Shown here piece by piece: positions 7,925 to 16,458 of a stretch of 53,324 nucleotides of DNA. How positions within the stretch are numbered: position 1 is the stretch's first letter; each line of letters starts with the position of its first letter. A model generated the notes under the pieces. It was not told the origin of the DNA and did no database searches. It saw only the letters and a program-made list of their open reading frames with translations. A program made the translations under genes and the position numbers. The stretch is from Acidimicrobiia bacterium (GTDB lineage Bacteria; Actinomycetota; Acidimicrobiia; Acidimicrobiales; SZUA-35), in assembly GCA_029863385.1 (NCBI GenBank), contig JAOTVU010000009.1:1-53324 (forward strand), written 5' to 3'.

Positions 7925-9007
7925 TCAGCTGGGATCGTCGGTGTCGTTGCCGCTCCCGTCGCTGCTGTAGAGGGCGAGCTGTGGGCGGCGGTCGATGAAG
8001 ACCTCGGGATCGGACAGCTGACGGACCAGCACCGGCGCGAACTCGGTGAAGGCCGATGCGATGCTCGGGGAGGCGGGGACGCAGTCGTCTTTCATCTCCT
8101 CGTGCAGCTCGGGAAGCTTGTGGAACGGCACCATCGGGAACATGTGGTGCTCCACGTGGTAGTTCATGTTCCAGTAGACGAAGCGGCTGATCGGGTTCAT
8201 GTAGACGGTGCGGCTGTTGAGCCGGTGGTCGAGCACGTTGTCGGCCAGGCCGCCGTGTTGGGTCAGTCCGGTCATCAGGTGATGCCACGCCCCGTACATG
8301 CGGGGCAGCCCGATCACCATCAGCGGCAGGATCGAACCGAGCGCGAAGCAGGCGGCGACGGTGGCGGCGTAGATCACCAGCCAGATCCGGGCGACCCGGG
8401 AGACCTTGGGTTGCTCGGACTCCGGGATGTAGTCGGCCTCATCGGCGGTGAGGCGCCCTGTCGCGTGTTTCACCATCAGCCACAGCGACTGGGGCACGTC
8501 GAAGATCCCGAGGAAGTTCGGAATGATCTTCCACAGTTTCGGCGGCCGCATGGCGATGATCTCCGGGTCGCGGCCGACGATGATCGTGTCGGTGTGATGG
8601 CGGGTGTGGCTCCACCGCCACGCCGTCGGGTTCCGCATCATGCAGAAGCAGGCGATCTGGTAGACCACGTCGTTCATCCACGGGGTCTTGAACGCGGTAC
8701 CGTGTCCGGCCTCGTGCCAGCGGGAGTCGCCGCCCGATCCGTAGAGCACGCCGTAGCAGAAGAAGGCCGCGAGGGAGATCCACCAGTTGTCCCCCCAGGT
8801 CACGACACCGATGGTGGCGAACACGATCATCAGGCCGAGCCACAGGATCGTGTCGCGGATGGCCGGACCGTCGGACCTCCGCATCAGCTCCTTCATCCGC
8901 TTGCGGGGAATGGGGGTCTGGTACCAGTCGGCCTGCGCCAGTCCGGCTTCGACGGCTGCCTCGCTGTCAGGTCCGGTCAGTGAGTAGTCACGGACAACGG
9001 TTGCCAT
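7925..9007 (-). CDS. Membrane fatty acid desaturase
   Basis: A 360-residue di-iron acyl desaturase or related hydroxylase. All three histidine boxes are present: HEAGH (about residue 98), HTRHH (about 134) and HVEHH (about 286), with hydrophobic pairs around 'TILWLGLMIVFATIGVV' and 'LVIYAATVAACFALGSILPLMVIG'. It introduces double bonds into membrane-bound acyl chains, using ferredoxin or another electron donor encoded elsewhere. The ATG has AAGGAG 6 nt upstream. It is divergent from the MFS transporter. Confidence 0.9.
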   Translation of the reverse strand: MATVVRDYSLTGPDSEAAVEAGLAQADWYQTPIPRKRMKELMRRSDGPAIRDTILWLGLMIVFATIGVVTWGDNWWISLAAFFCYGVLYGSGGDSRWHEAGHGTAFKTPWMNDVVYQIACFCMMRNPTAWRWSHTRHHTDTIIVGRDPEIIAMRPPKLWKIIPNFLGIFDVPQSLWLMVKHATGRLTADEADYIPESEQPKVSRVARIWLVIYAATVAACFALGSILPLMVIGLPRMYGAWHHLMTGLTQHGGLADNVLDHRLNSRTVYMNPISRFVYWNMNYHVEHHMFPMVPFHKLPELHEEMKDDCVPASPSIASAFTEFAPVLVRQLSDPEVFIDRRPQLALYSSDGSGNDTDDPS

Positions 9008-9048
9008 CTCGTTCTCCTTCGCGGTGCGCCTGTGTCCTACCCTTAATC

Positions 9049-10278
9049 ATGGCCCAAAGTCGCCGGCGGTTCGTAGTCGATCGTCATGACGCATCAGCAA
9101 GCGAACCGCCGAACGTCTCGAACGCCATGCTGGTCCGCCTCACCGCGTCGAAGGCCACCACGAACTCGTGCTTCCGATGGGTGGCGTTTTTTCTGCCGAC
9201 GCTGTCGGCCGCGTTCGGGGCGACGACGGCCCAGTTGACCGCAGTGCTCGGCGTCGGCGAAATGGCGGGCCTGAGCAGCCTCGCCATCGGCCGCCATCTC
9301 GACCGGGGTCGGGAACGGGTGGTGCTGCTCGCGGCGCTGGCACTGACGGCCGCCGGGTCGCTGCTCGCCCTCGTCGGCAGCTTCGGCGCCTTCGCCGTGG
9401 CCTACTTCGGAATCATGCTCGGTGTCTCGTTTGTGACCGTCGGCGGCCACACTTACCTCAGCCGCCGGGTGCGCTACGCCCGGCGGGCCCGGGCCATCGG
9501 TTTGTTCGAGACGTCGTGGGCGCTGGCGCTCCTCATCGGGGCGCCAACCGCTGCGCTGCTGATCGGTTGGTTCGGATGGCGGGGCCCCTTCGTGTTCTTC
9601 GCCTTCGCCTCGGCCCTGATGCTGGCCGTGCTGTTCATGGCCCGGGACGATTCGGTGGTGCTCGACGATGTGCACGACGCATCCGTGTCGCGACGGATCA
9701 CGGCGAGCGCCTGGCTGCTCATCGCCTCGTCGGCCGCCATCGCCATCACGGGCCTGACGACGGTGGTCATCGCCGGAACCTGGCTCGATGAGGTGCTCGG
9801 CGTGTCGACCGGCGGAGTCGGGTTGGTGGCCATGGCGTTCGGCGGGGCCGAGTTGATGGCCTCGTCGAGCTCGGCCGCCGTGGCCGATCGAGCCGGGCCG
9901 AAGCGGGCCACGCAGGTGGCGCTGGTGGTGACACTGCTCGGCCTGCTGGTGATGACGAGGGCAGGCACGTCGCTTGTGGTCGGCGCGTTGGGTTTGTTCC
10001 TGTTCTTCATCGGGTTCGAGTTCTCCATCGTGACGTCGTTCTCGTTCGTCAGCGAGGCGCTGCCGGCGGCCCGCGGCCGGGTCCTTGCCGTCAACAATGC
10101 AATCGGCACGTTGCTGCGAGGCGTCGGGGTCGCCATGAGCGGGGTACTCTACGAACGGTTCGGCATCAACGGTCCGGTGGCCCTGTCGGCGACGACGGCG
10201 GTAACGGCCTTTCTGCTGCTGGCCGTGGCGGGCCGACCCGACCCTGGCAGGCGTGCTGATCCGGAGCGACCGACATGA
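9049..10278 (+). CDS. MFS transporter
   Basis: A 12-helix major facilitator permease of about 409 residues. It has the loop 2-3 basic motif region ('AIGRHLDRGRERVV') and the loop 8-9 equivalent ('AVADRAGPKRATQ'), with hydrophobic helices throughout. The start is uncertain: ATG 9049 or the internal ATG 9127 ('MLVRLTASKATTN'), where the first helix follows directly. The stop TGA overlaps the ATG of the methyltransferase gene (ATGA), so the two are coupled. The substrate is unknown; coupling to a selenoprotein-type methyltransferase suggests export of a methylated or toxic compound, which is inference. Confidence 0.85.
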   Translation: MAQSRRRFVVDRHDASASEPPNVSNAMLVRLTASKATTNSCFRWVAFFLPTLSAAFGATTAQLTAVLGVGEMAGLSSLAIGRHLDRGRERVVLLAALALTAAGSLLALVGSFGAFAVAYFGIMLGVSFVTVGGHTYLSRRVRYARRARAIGLFETSWALALLIGAPTAALLIGWFGWRGPFVFFAFASALMLAVLFMARDDSVVLDDVHDASVSRRITASAWLLIASSAAIAITGLTTVVIAGTWLDEVLGVSTGGVGLVAMAFGGAELMASSSSAAVADRAGPKRATQVALVVTLLGLLVMTRAGTSLVVGALGLFLFFIGFEFSIVTSFSFVSEALPAARGRVLAVNNAIGTLLRGVGVAMSGVLYERFGINGPVALSATTAVTAFLLLAVAGRPDPGRRADPERPT

Positions 10279-11078
10279 GTGAAATCCTCGAACGGGATCG
10301 ACACGAGCGCGGCTACGCCCGCTCCGAAGCCGACGTGGTGCAGGCCATCGGTCGGGTGGTTCTCGACACCGACTACCACGCCAATGGCTACACCACCCGA
10401 GCCCAGGCCGACCGACTCGGCGATGTCCTCGATCTGGCCCCCGGTCGTGTCCTGGTCGACGTCGGTTCGGGAGGCGGATGGCCCGGCCTGTACCTGGCGA
10501 GACGCCACGGCTGCTCGGTCATCGCCATCGATCCCGTGGTGACCGGCGTGCAAACCGCCCACCGGCGGATCGTCGACGACGCCATGACCGGCCGGGCGTG
10601 GGCGGTGGCCGGGACGGCCGCGGCTCTGCCGGTTAGACCGGCCTCGGTCGACGCCGTCGTCCACACCGACGTCATGTGTTGACTGCGGCGAAAGCTCTCC
10701 GTGTTGAGGGCAGCCAGGCGAACACTCAAACGGGGACGACCGATGGCGTTTCTCACCATCGAACCGGGCACCGACCTCACGCCGGCCCAGCGGCGAAGAG
10801 CCGGACGTGTCGGTCCGCCTTCGGTGATGCTGCCCACCTCCTATCCGAGTCTGTTGCGCTCGGCGGGTTTCGTCGACGTCGAGATCATCGACCTGACCGC
10901 CGAGTATCGCATCACCCAACAAGCGAAGTTCGATGAGGCCGAACGGCACCGGGACGAGCTGATCGCCCTGGTCGGCGTCGACGAGCACGAGGAGGGTCGA
11001 CGCGACCGCCGCAACACCCTCGATGGCATCGACGCCGGTCTACTCCGACGCCGCTTGTACGTTGCCCGTAGACGTTGA
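10275..11078 (+). CDS. SAM-dependent methyltransferase with in-frame UGA (putative selenoprotein, Sec136)
   Basis: A class I methyltransferase of 267 residues if UGA at 10680-10682 is read through. Motif I is 'VLVDVGSGGGWPGLYLA', with the acidic residue in 'VIAIDP', then 'ALPVRPASVDAVVHTDVMC' (motif IV region), then UGA. The same frame continues as 'LRRKLSVLRAARRTLKRG', 'MAFLTIEPG' and 'SLLRSAGFVDVEIIDL', i.e. the expected post-motif IV helix and C-terminal strands, with no indel or second stop. The UGA directly follows a Cys codon, so the product would carry Cys-Sec. A hairpin with loop CGTGTT begins 17 nt after UGA, as in the UGSC gene. Without selenocysteine it would be a nonsense-mutated pseudogene. 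The start overlaps the MFS stop. Confidence 0.75.
10680..10710 (+). promoter_or_regulatory. Candidate bSECIS element in methyltransferase gene
   Basis: UGA at 10680-10682 is followed by 17 nt and then the hexaloop CGTGTT (10700-10705), closed by CTCTC (10695-10699) pairing with GAGGG (10706-10710) through one G-U pair. Loop sequence and spacing are identical to those in the UGSC gene. A GU near the start of the apical loop is a feature recognised by SelB in known bSECIS hairpins. Confidence 0.7.
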
Positions 11079-11095
11079 CGGCTCGATCTGCGGAT

Positions 11096-11458
11096 CTACT
11101 GGAAGCGAACCTTGCAGGCCCCCCGGGCCTTGGCCCGTCGTAGATACCGAAAGCCGATGCCGACGCCGATCGCGTAGAGCACGGCGATCGTGATACCGAG
11201 CGCCGTTCGGTACTGGTTGACGACGACACCCAACGACGTACCGCCGAACACCGCAGCCAGGATGGCGAGCGTCCACGGGAGATGGCAGGGGCACAGGATG
11301 AACGACCACAGCAACCACCGTCGCCCGGTCCGCTCGAGCCGTTGGCCCTCGAGCCGTTGGCCCTCGAGCCGGTCGCCCTCGAGCCGGTCGCCCTCGAGCC
11401 GGTCGCCCTCGAGCCGGTCGCCCTCGAGTTCTCCATCGAGTTGAACGGTTTCGCTCAT
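11096..11458 (-). CDS. MerE-like membrane protein with N-terminal LEGDR/LEGQR repeats
   Basis: A 120-residue protein. The C-terminal two-helix part has 'LCPCHLPWTLAILAAVFGG', matching the CPCHLP signature of MerE-type mercury/organomercury transporters, followed by a second helix 'ITIAVLYAIGVGIGF' and a basic tail. Residues ~11-40 are six tandem pentapeptides (LEGDR four times, LEGQR twice), which are highly charged and presumably cytoplasmic; I know of no such extension in MerE. The ATG lies 6 nt after TATCGT on the minus strand, so the mRNA is probably leaderless. No merA, merT or merP is seen nearby, so mercury transport is only a family-based guess. It converges with the UGA-containing methyltransferase. 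Confidence 0.75.
   Translation of the reverse strand: MSETVQLDGELEGDRLEGDRLEGDRLEGDRLEGQRLEGQRLERTGRRWLLWSFILCPCHLPWTLAILAAVFGGTSLGVVVNQYRTALGITIAVLYAIGVGIGFRYLRRAKARGACKVRFQ
11333..11422. repeat. Six tandem 15-bp units within the merE-like gene
   Basis: Two units of ctcgagccgttggcc followed by four of ctcgagccggtcgcc, without interruption. The 15-bp period keeps frame and encodes the LEGQR/LEGDR pentapeptides on the minus strand. It is a likely slippage-prone minisatellite that can change length without frameshift. Confidence 0.95.
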
Positions 11459-11521
11459 CACTCGACGATATCGACCGCGTCGGGAATGTTCTTGAACCGG
11501 AGCCCGGGGCACACTGGAGTC

Positions 11522-12298
11522 ATGGTCGAGCGGCGACCGATCAACCTGACCGATGCTCATGTCGTCCACCTCGACGACCACTCGATCGCGGTGGCCAAGG
11601 AGGCCGGCTGGCCGGTTCACGCCACCCGGGATCCCGATCGTCCGCATCTTCAAGCGGCGGTTGCCGGGTGGTTGCGGGCCCGGGGCGCCGGTGATCCGGA
11701 CCCGGCCGTCGTCCATCGGCTCGACGTGTGGACCTCCGGTGTGGTCCTGCTGGCTCACACCGTCGAGGCCCGGCGGGAGCTGACCAGGCTGTTCGAACGG
11801 CGGGAGGTGGCCAAGGTCTACGAGGCGGTGTGCGTCGGCGGGCCCCGAGCAGACGATGGTGCGCTCAAGCATCATCTGGCCAAGCGCCGGGAGCGGGGCC
11901 GGGACGTGATGCGGTCGGTGCGCAGCGGCGGCAAGGTTGCCATCACCAGCTACCGGGTGATCGACCGGACCGGCGACCTGAGCCTGGTTCGACTGGAGCC
12001 TGAGACCGGGCGCACCCACCAGCTCCGGGTCCAGACCGCCGTGGACGGTTGGCCGATTCTCGGCGATCGCCTCTACGGCGATCCCGCGATCAACGCGGCC
12101 CATGAGGCGGAGCACCAACTTCTCCACGCTCGGAGTCTGGCTTACGTCGACCCGTTCGACGGTCGCCCTCGTGTTATCGTGGCACCGGCACCGAGCCGCT
12201 TCGACCTCCTAGCCCGGAGGTTTGTACCTGGCACGATCCGCAATCGGGTCGTCGAAGGCTCAGGCTCTCGGGGGGATGGTGCAGACGAGGTCCAGTGA
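11522..12298 (+). CDS. RluA-family RNA pseudouridine synthase
   Basis: A 258-residue pseudouridine synthase that isomerises uridine in rRNA or tRNA. The catalytic motif 'VHRLDVWTSG' (HRLDxxTSG, Asp about residue 66) is present, with 'LEPETGRTHQLRV' and 'PILGDRLYGD' further on, both typical of the family. No N-terminal S4 domain is present, so it is one of the short RluA types. The ATG at 11522 is preferred because upstream sequence is the merE-like gene. The last 39 nt overlap the 3' end of the convergent UGSC gene. Confidence 0.9.
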   Translation: MVERRPINLTDAHVVHLDDHSIAVAKEAGWPVHATRDPDRPHLQAAVAGWLRARGAGDPDPAVVHRLDVWTSGVVLLAHTVEARRELTRLFERREVAKVYEAVCVGGPRADDGALKHHLAKRRERGRDVMRSVRSGGKVAITSYRVIDRTGDLSLVRLEPETGRTHQLRVQTAVDGWPILGDRLYGDPAINAAHEAEHQLLHARSLAYVDPFDGRPRVIVAPAPSRFDLLARRFVPGTIRNRVVEGSGSRGDGADEVQ

Positions 12299-14023
12299 CG
12301 GGTCGAGGTCGATCGTCTTCGTCGTCCACCAGCCGTGAGGCCCGTCATTGGCCAGGGCGTAGGCGTTGGTGCGGTTCGGGTCACCGGCCACCGCGATCAT
12401 GATCCGCTCGGGGCGGGTCACGACCGGAACGGGCCGGTCCGGGTCGTCGGAGGCGGCGAACACGTCCGGCAGATGCCCCTCGGACACCAGATCGACCAGG
12501 CGTGGTCGCCCGGCGGTCAGATTCGACCATTCCCCGATCAGCCGCTCGAACTGCGCCGCCGGAATACGGGCGTGCTCGAACAGGGCCCGTTGCACATCGG
12601 CCTTGGACCACCCGGCGGCGGCGTAGGTGCGGGCGAGGATGGGCGACAGCACCAGGAGTGGCTGGAACTGGTCGTGACCCAACCCGTGGACGTGGGTCAG
12701 ATCCCATCCGCTGACCCGGGCCAGCCCGTTGCCCAGATAGGGGGTGATCTCCTCCGGCGTCGACCCGAACACGCTGCCGATGATGGCGCCCGAATTGAAC
12801 CGGGCCATCGTCAGGGCGTTGCTGTCGATCCCGAGGTTCGTGTCGATCTGGGCGCACAGCGGTTCCCAGCCGATGTCGACGAGTGTGTCGTGATTCTCGG
12901 TCAACACGACCCGGGTGCTGTTGCCGAAGGTGGCCTTGTCGTGCTGTTCAGTCGTGAAGTCGAAGACGTTGCGCAGGTACAGGCGGAGCCATCGCCCGAC
13001 GCTGGTGTTGGCGTGCGTCCCCTCCCTCATCGCACCCGGGCCGCTGTTGAAGCCCAACCCGGAGGCAGCCGGACCGTTGAGAATCATCAGTGCATCGGCT
13101 CCGGTGGTGTTGCCGGAGTGTTCGGCGCCGTAGCGTTGATCGGCCAGGATCCGGGCCGCCGCCAGCAGCACCGGGAGGTGGGCGGGATCGCATCCGGTCA
13201 TCACGGCGTTGACGGCTATCGACCACACGGTCAGATCCCGGCCGGACGAGACCGCCCGGCCGATCACCTTCCATGGGTCGTGCCCGGTCACCGCCAGGAA
13301 CGACTCGACCCGCTCTCGTGTGGGAGGGATGACGGGCAGTCCGTCGCTCCAACCCCGTTCGACGAAAAGCCGATTGATCTCGTCCAGCGAACCTCGGGCC
13401 ACGATGTCGACGGCCGCCGGTTCCACCGCGGTCCCGTCGGCGGCGGCCGGCGCCGCCCCGCTGCCGGTGAGGCCGTCGACGACGAGGTCGACGGTGTGGG
13501 TGAGGAAGTTGCCGATCATGACGTCGGCCGACTGGGCATCGACGTGCCCGACGGTCACGGCGAGCGCCATGTCGTCGAACCCGTGACCCCGACCGGTGGC
13601 CGCGGCTTGGCCCTCGAAACCCTCACAGACGATCGAAACCGAGGGGATACCCGCCGATTCGGCGGCGATGGCGGCCCGCAACACGGCGGGCGTACAGCTA
13701 CCTCAACACCCCATCCCCGAAATGACCGCATCGACGTGGCGGGCCTTCAGCTGCTCGGGGAGCGCCGCCACCTTCTCCTTCTCGTCGGAGCCGTGCAGGT
13801 TGCCGAACTCGGGGTAGTCGACGATCTCGATGGCCGGGTAGCGCTGCTGTAGCTCCTTGGCCAGGACCGGGAAGAGCTCGTCACCCCGGAAAACGTAGTC
13901 CCAGAGGAATGCCACCCGCTTGTCGTCGAGGGTGGTGAGCCGCGGCGCCCGGCGTTGCGCCTGGACCCCACGGGGAGCAGACGGCCAGACGGTTTCGTGG
14001 ATCGGGTTGAGCGTCGGTTCCAT
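12260..14023 (-). CDS. UGSC-family selenoprotein (Sec107)
   Basis: A 587-residue protein if the in-frame TGA at 13705-13703 is decoded as selenocysteine. The N-terminal domain (about residues 1-220) reads 'HVDAVISGMGC', then Sec, then GSC, then 'TPAVLRAAIAAESAGIPSV', giving the U-G-S-C motif after which this (seleno)protein family is named; glycine-reductase-type proteins show related chemistry. From about residue 240 a second region starts ('INRLFVERGWSDGLPVIPPT') and runs ~350 residues without a motif I can assign. The frame is uninterrupted on both sides. A 6-bp GC hairpin with loop CGTGTT starts 17 nt after UGA. The ATG lies 7 nt after CATACT, a weak leaderless -10. The role is probably a thiol/selenol redox reaction; the substrate is unknown. 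Confidence 0.88.
13674..13705 (-). promoter_or_regulatory. Candidate bSECIS element in UGSC gene
   Basis: On the minus strand UGA (13705-13703) is followed after 17 nt by the hexaloop CGTGTT (13685-13680), closed by a perfect 6-bp stem GCCCGC (13691-13686)/GCGGGC (13679-13674). Distance and loop fit bacterial SECIS rules and equal those of the methyltransferase gene. Confidence 0.8.
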
Positions 14024-14080
14024 GGGACCAAGTATGATCCCTCACGGGAATCGCCCACAATCCGGCGGAGTCGGATTCCT

Positions 14081-14251
14081 CTAGTCGGGGGGCTTGTTCT
14101 CGTCGATCTGTCGATCGCGCTCTCTCTTGATGGCCGGACGGGCCTCCTCGTTGGCCAGTCCCCGCAACCAGATTCCACCCGCCATGACGACGCCCACCAC
14201 GGTGATCGCATAGATGACCACCCCGATGCCGAAGATCATGGTCTGGCTCAC
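14081..14251 (-). CDS. Small membrane protein (56 aa)
   Basis: A short gene with GTG start at 14251 overlapping the TGA of the upstream small membrane gene (GTGA). The product has one transmembrane helix ('IFGIGVVIYAITVVGVVMAGG') and a charged cytoplasmic tail ('RPAIKRERDRQIDENKPPD'). No family is recognised. Coupling with the 72-residue membrane protein upstream suggests a two-component membrane assembly. Confidence 0.7.
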   Translation of the reverse strand: MSQTMIFGIGVVIYAITVVGVVMAGGIWLRGLANEEARPAIKRERDRQIDENKPPD

Positions 14252-14466
14252 GATTGATGCTCCAGCGTCTGTTCGATGGCCGGCTGATCGATCGAGGTCA
14301 ACAGAAGGGTTCCAAGCGAGTGGATCGACGGAACCCAGAGGCCGACGAAGATGCCGGCCATCATGTTGTCGTCGACGAAGTACAACCAGACCGAGAACAG
14401 GAATGATGCGAAGGCGGCGATGAGAAAGGGGAGTTTGAGTCGGACTGAAGGTGGGAGCCGGGCCAT
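14248..14466 (-). CDS. Small membrane protein (72 aa)
   Basis: It has two predicted hydrophobic helices ('LPFLIAAFASFLFSVWLYF' and 'GIFVGLWVPSIHSLGTLLL'). ATG 14466 is chosen over the longer open frame because GGAGGA lies 7 nt upstream. The stop overlaps the next small gene by 4 nt. The function is unknown; it is divergent from the ABC exporter genes, with 144 bp between. Confidence 0.75.
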   Translation of the reverse strand: MARLPPSVRLKLPFLIAAFASFLFSVWLYFVDDNMMAGIFVGLWVPSIHSLGTLLLTSIDQPAIEQTLEHQS

Positions 14467-14610
14467 GAACTGTTCCTCCGAAGATCGAATGAGATGCAAC
14501 CGATACTACGGCTGGCCGTGCCGCTTGGATGCGTGACGGCGATCGGCCGGTCGGCCTGACGATTCGAGAATCTTCGTCGGATTGTCGGCGCTGGGGGCGA
14601 TGATGGTGAT

Positions 14611-16458
14611 GTGAGCATCATGGATCGATGGGTCGACCATCCCCAGGTGATCTTCTTTCGGACCCTGTTTCGGGCGTCCCGCACGCTGACCGTGCTGTGG
14701 TGGGGACTACTCGTCGTCGGCGGGGTGTTGCCCGCCGTGTTCGCCGTTGCGTCCGGCTCGTTGATCAGGGCGGTCGAAGGCGGCGCGGCGCTGCGTGGTC
14801 CGCTGGCCGTTATCGGGATCGTGTTCGTCAGCATGCAGGTGATCAACCCCCTTCACGAGGCGATGGGTCAGCTTCTCGGGCGCCGCACCTCCGATCACAT
14901 GAACGACCGGCTGATCCGGGCCGCCACCGGCCCTCCGGGCATCAGCCACATGGAGGACCCGGAGCGGGCGAACGATCTGTCGATGGCCCGCGACTTCGAC
15001 CTCGGCATCACGGGGCCACCGCTGTTCGTGGCCATGGGCTTCATTGCCGGCGGACTGCAACCGTTGCTCGGCGGGCTGGCAGCCGCGGTCGTGTTGTTCG
15101 GCTTCACCTGGTGGGCGCCGCTCGTGCTGGTCGCCGGTTGGGGTTCGACCCATCTTCTGCTCAAGGAGAGCGGTGTGTGGCGGGATCGCAACACCGATGA
15201 GGTCCGCACCGCCCAGCGTCACGCCGACTACGCCTACTCCCTGGCCGTCGACGCCCCGGCGGCCAAGGAGCTTCGCTTGTTCGGGTTGGGCGACTGGGTG
15301 GTCGACCGCTTCGCCGAACGTCGCCGCCGGCTCTTCGAGCTGTACTGGGAGGCGACCCGGCTGCGGGAGCGGTCGGTGTTGTCGAGCCTGCTGGCGGTTT
15401 CGGTCGCCAACGCCCTGGTCTTCTGGCGTTTGGCCGCTGCGGTGGCCGACGGCTCGATACCGGTCGGCGACGCCGTCGTCTATCTGATGGCGGCCATCAT
15501 GGTCTCGTCGATGGCCTTCGGTGCGCTGTCGTGGGCGCTCGACACGTCGGCCGCGCCGGCGGCCGCAGTCGATCGTTTGGTGGCGTTGTTCGCCGCGACC
15601 GAGACCCTGACCGCCCCCTCCGGCTCGCAGGCGACGGGCATCGCGCCGAGCGGCCCATCCGCGGGCGCCCACACCATCGAGTTCCGCAATGTCGGCTTCA
15701 CCTACCCTCGGGCGTCGGGCCCGGTACTGTCCGGGCTCGACTTGCGCATCGAAGCCGGCACATCGCTGGCCATCGTCGGGCAGAACGGCGCTGGGAAGAC
15801 CACGCTGGCCAAACTGTTGTGCCGGTTCTACGACCCCGACGAGGGGTTGATCGAGGTCGACGGTCGACCGCTGACCGATCTCGATCTCGACCTCTGGCGA
15901 TCGCGGGTGACCGCTGTGTTCCAGGACTTCGTCCGCTACGAGCTGAGTCTGCGGGAGAACGTCGCACCGCTCGGCGCACCCGACGAGGTGATTCGCGACG
16001 CGCTCGCCGCGGCCGGCGCCGATGGTTTGGTGTCGGGCCCCCACGACCTCGACACGCCGCTGTCCAAGGGGTACCCGGGCGGCATCGATCTGTCGGGCGG
16101 CCAATGGCAGCGGGTGGCGCTGGCCAGGGCCATCTGCGGTGTGAAGCTCGGGGCCGGCCTGGTACTGCTCGACGAACCGACCGCCCAACTCGATGTCCGA
16201 GGTGAGACCGAGATCTTCCGCCGGCTGCTGGAAGCCACCAGCCGATGTACCACCATCTTGATCTCCCACCGGTTCTCCACGGTCCGTCTGGCCGAACGGA
16301 TTGCGGTCGTCGAGGGTGGCCGGGTCATCGAGCTGGGCACCCACGGCGAGCTGATGGCGCTCGGAGGTCGCTACGAGACGATGTACAGCCTGCAGGCGTC
16401 GCGGTTCGTCGAGGTCGACGCGATGGGGGAGGAGATGGTGTATGACCGCCTCGACTGA
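14611..16458 (+). CDS. ABC exporter half-transporter (TMD-NBD), subunit A
   Basis: A 615-residue fused permease-ATPase. The N-terminal ~320 residues hold about five or six helices of the type IV exporter fold. The ATPase half has Walker A GQNGAGKTT (about residue 391), the Q-loop at 'AVFQDFVRYE', signature LSGGQWQR, Walker B 'LVLLDEPTAQLD' and the switch histidine in 'LISHRFSTVR'. All catalytic residues are intact. The start is GTG 14611 or ATG 14620; neither has a good Shine-Dalgarno. The 3' end overlaps the second half-transporter by 17 nt, so the pair probably forms a heterodimer. The substrate is unknown (lipid, peptide or drug). Confidence 0.9.
   Translation: MSIMDRWVDHPQVIFFRTLFRASRTLTVLWWGLLVVGGVLPAVFAVASGSLIRAVEGGAALRGPLAVIGIVFVSMQVINPLHEAMGQLLGRRTSDHMNDRLIRAATGPPGISHMEDPERANDLSMARDFDLGITGPPLFVAMGFIAGGLQPLLGGLAAAVVLFGFTWWAPLVLVAGWGSTHLLLKESGVWRDRNTDEVRTAQRHADYAYSLAVDAPAAKELRLFGLGDWVVDRFAERRRRLFELYWEATRLRERSVLSSLLAVSVANALVFWRLAAAVADGSIPVGDAVVYLMAAIMVSSMAFGALSWALDTSAAPAAAVDRLVALFAATETLTAPSGSQATGIAPSGPSAGAHTIEFRNVGFTYPRASGPVLSGLDLRIEAGTSLAIVGQNGAGKTTLAKLLCRFYDPDEGLIEVDGRPLTDLDLDLWRSRVTAVFQDFVRYELSLRENVAPLGAPDEVIRDALAAAGADGLVSGPHDLDTPLSKGYPGGIDLSGGQWQRVALARAICGVKLGAGLVLLDEPTAQLDVRGETEIFRRLLEATSRCTTILISHRFSTVRLAERIAVVEGGRVIELGTHGELMALGGRYETMYSLQASRFVEVDAMGEEMVYDRLD

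Noticed and set aside
10275..10682. Methyltransferase as a truncated pseudogene
   Set aside because: The frame after UGA is intact and encodes the expected C-terminal strands, and the UGA context has the same loop and spacing as the UGSC gene. Selenocysteine explains it better.
11333..11422. CRISPR-like regular repeats
   Set aside because: Units are 15 bp, directly adjacent without spacers, and keep the reading frame of the merE-like gene: a coding minisatellite.
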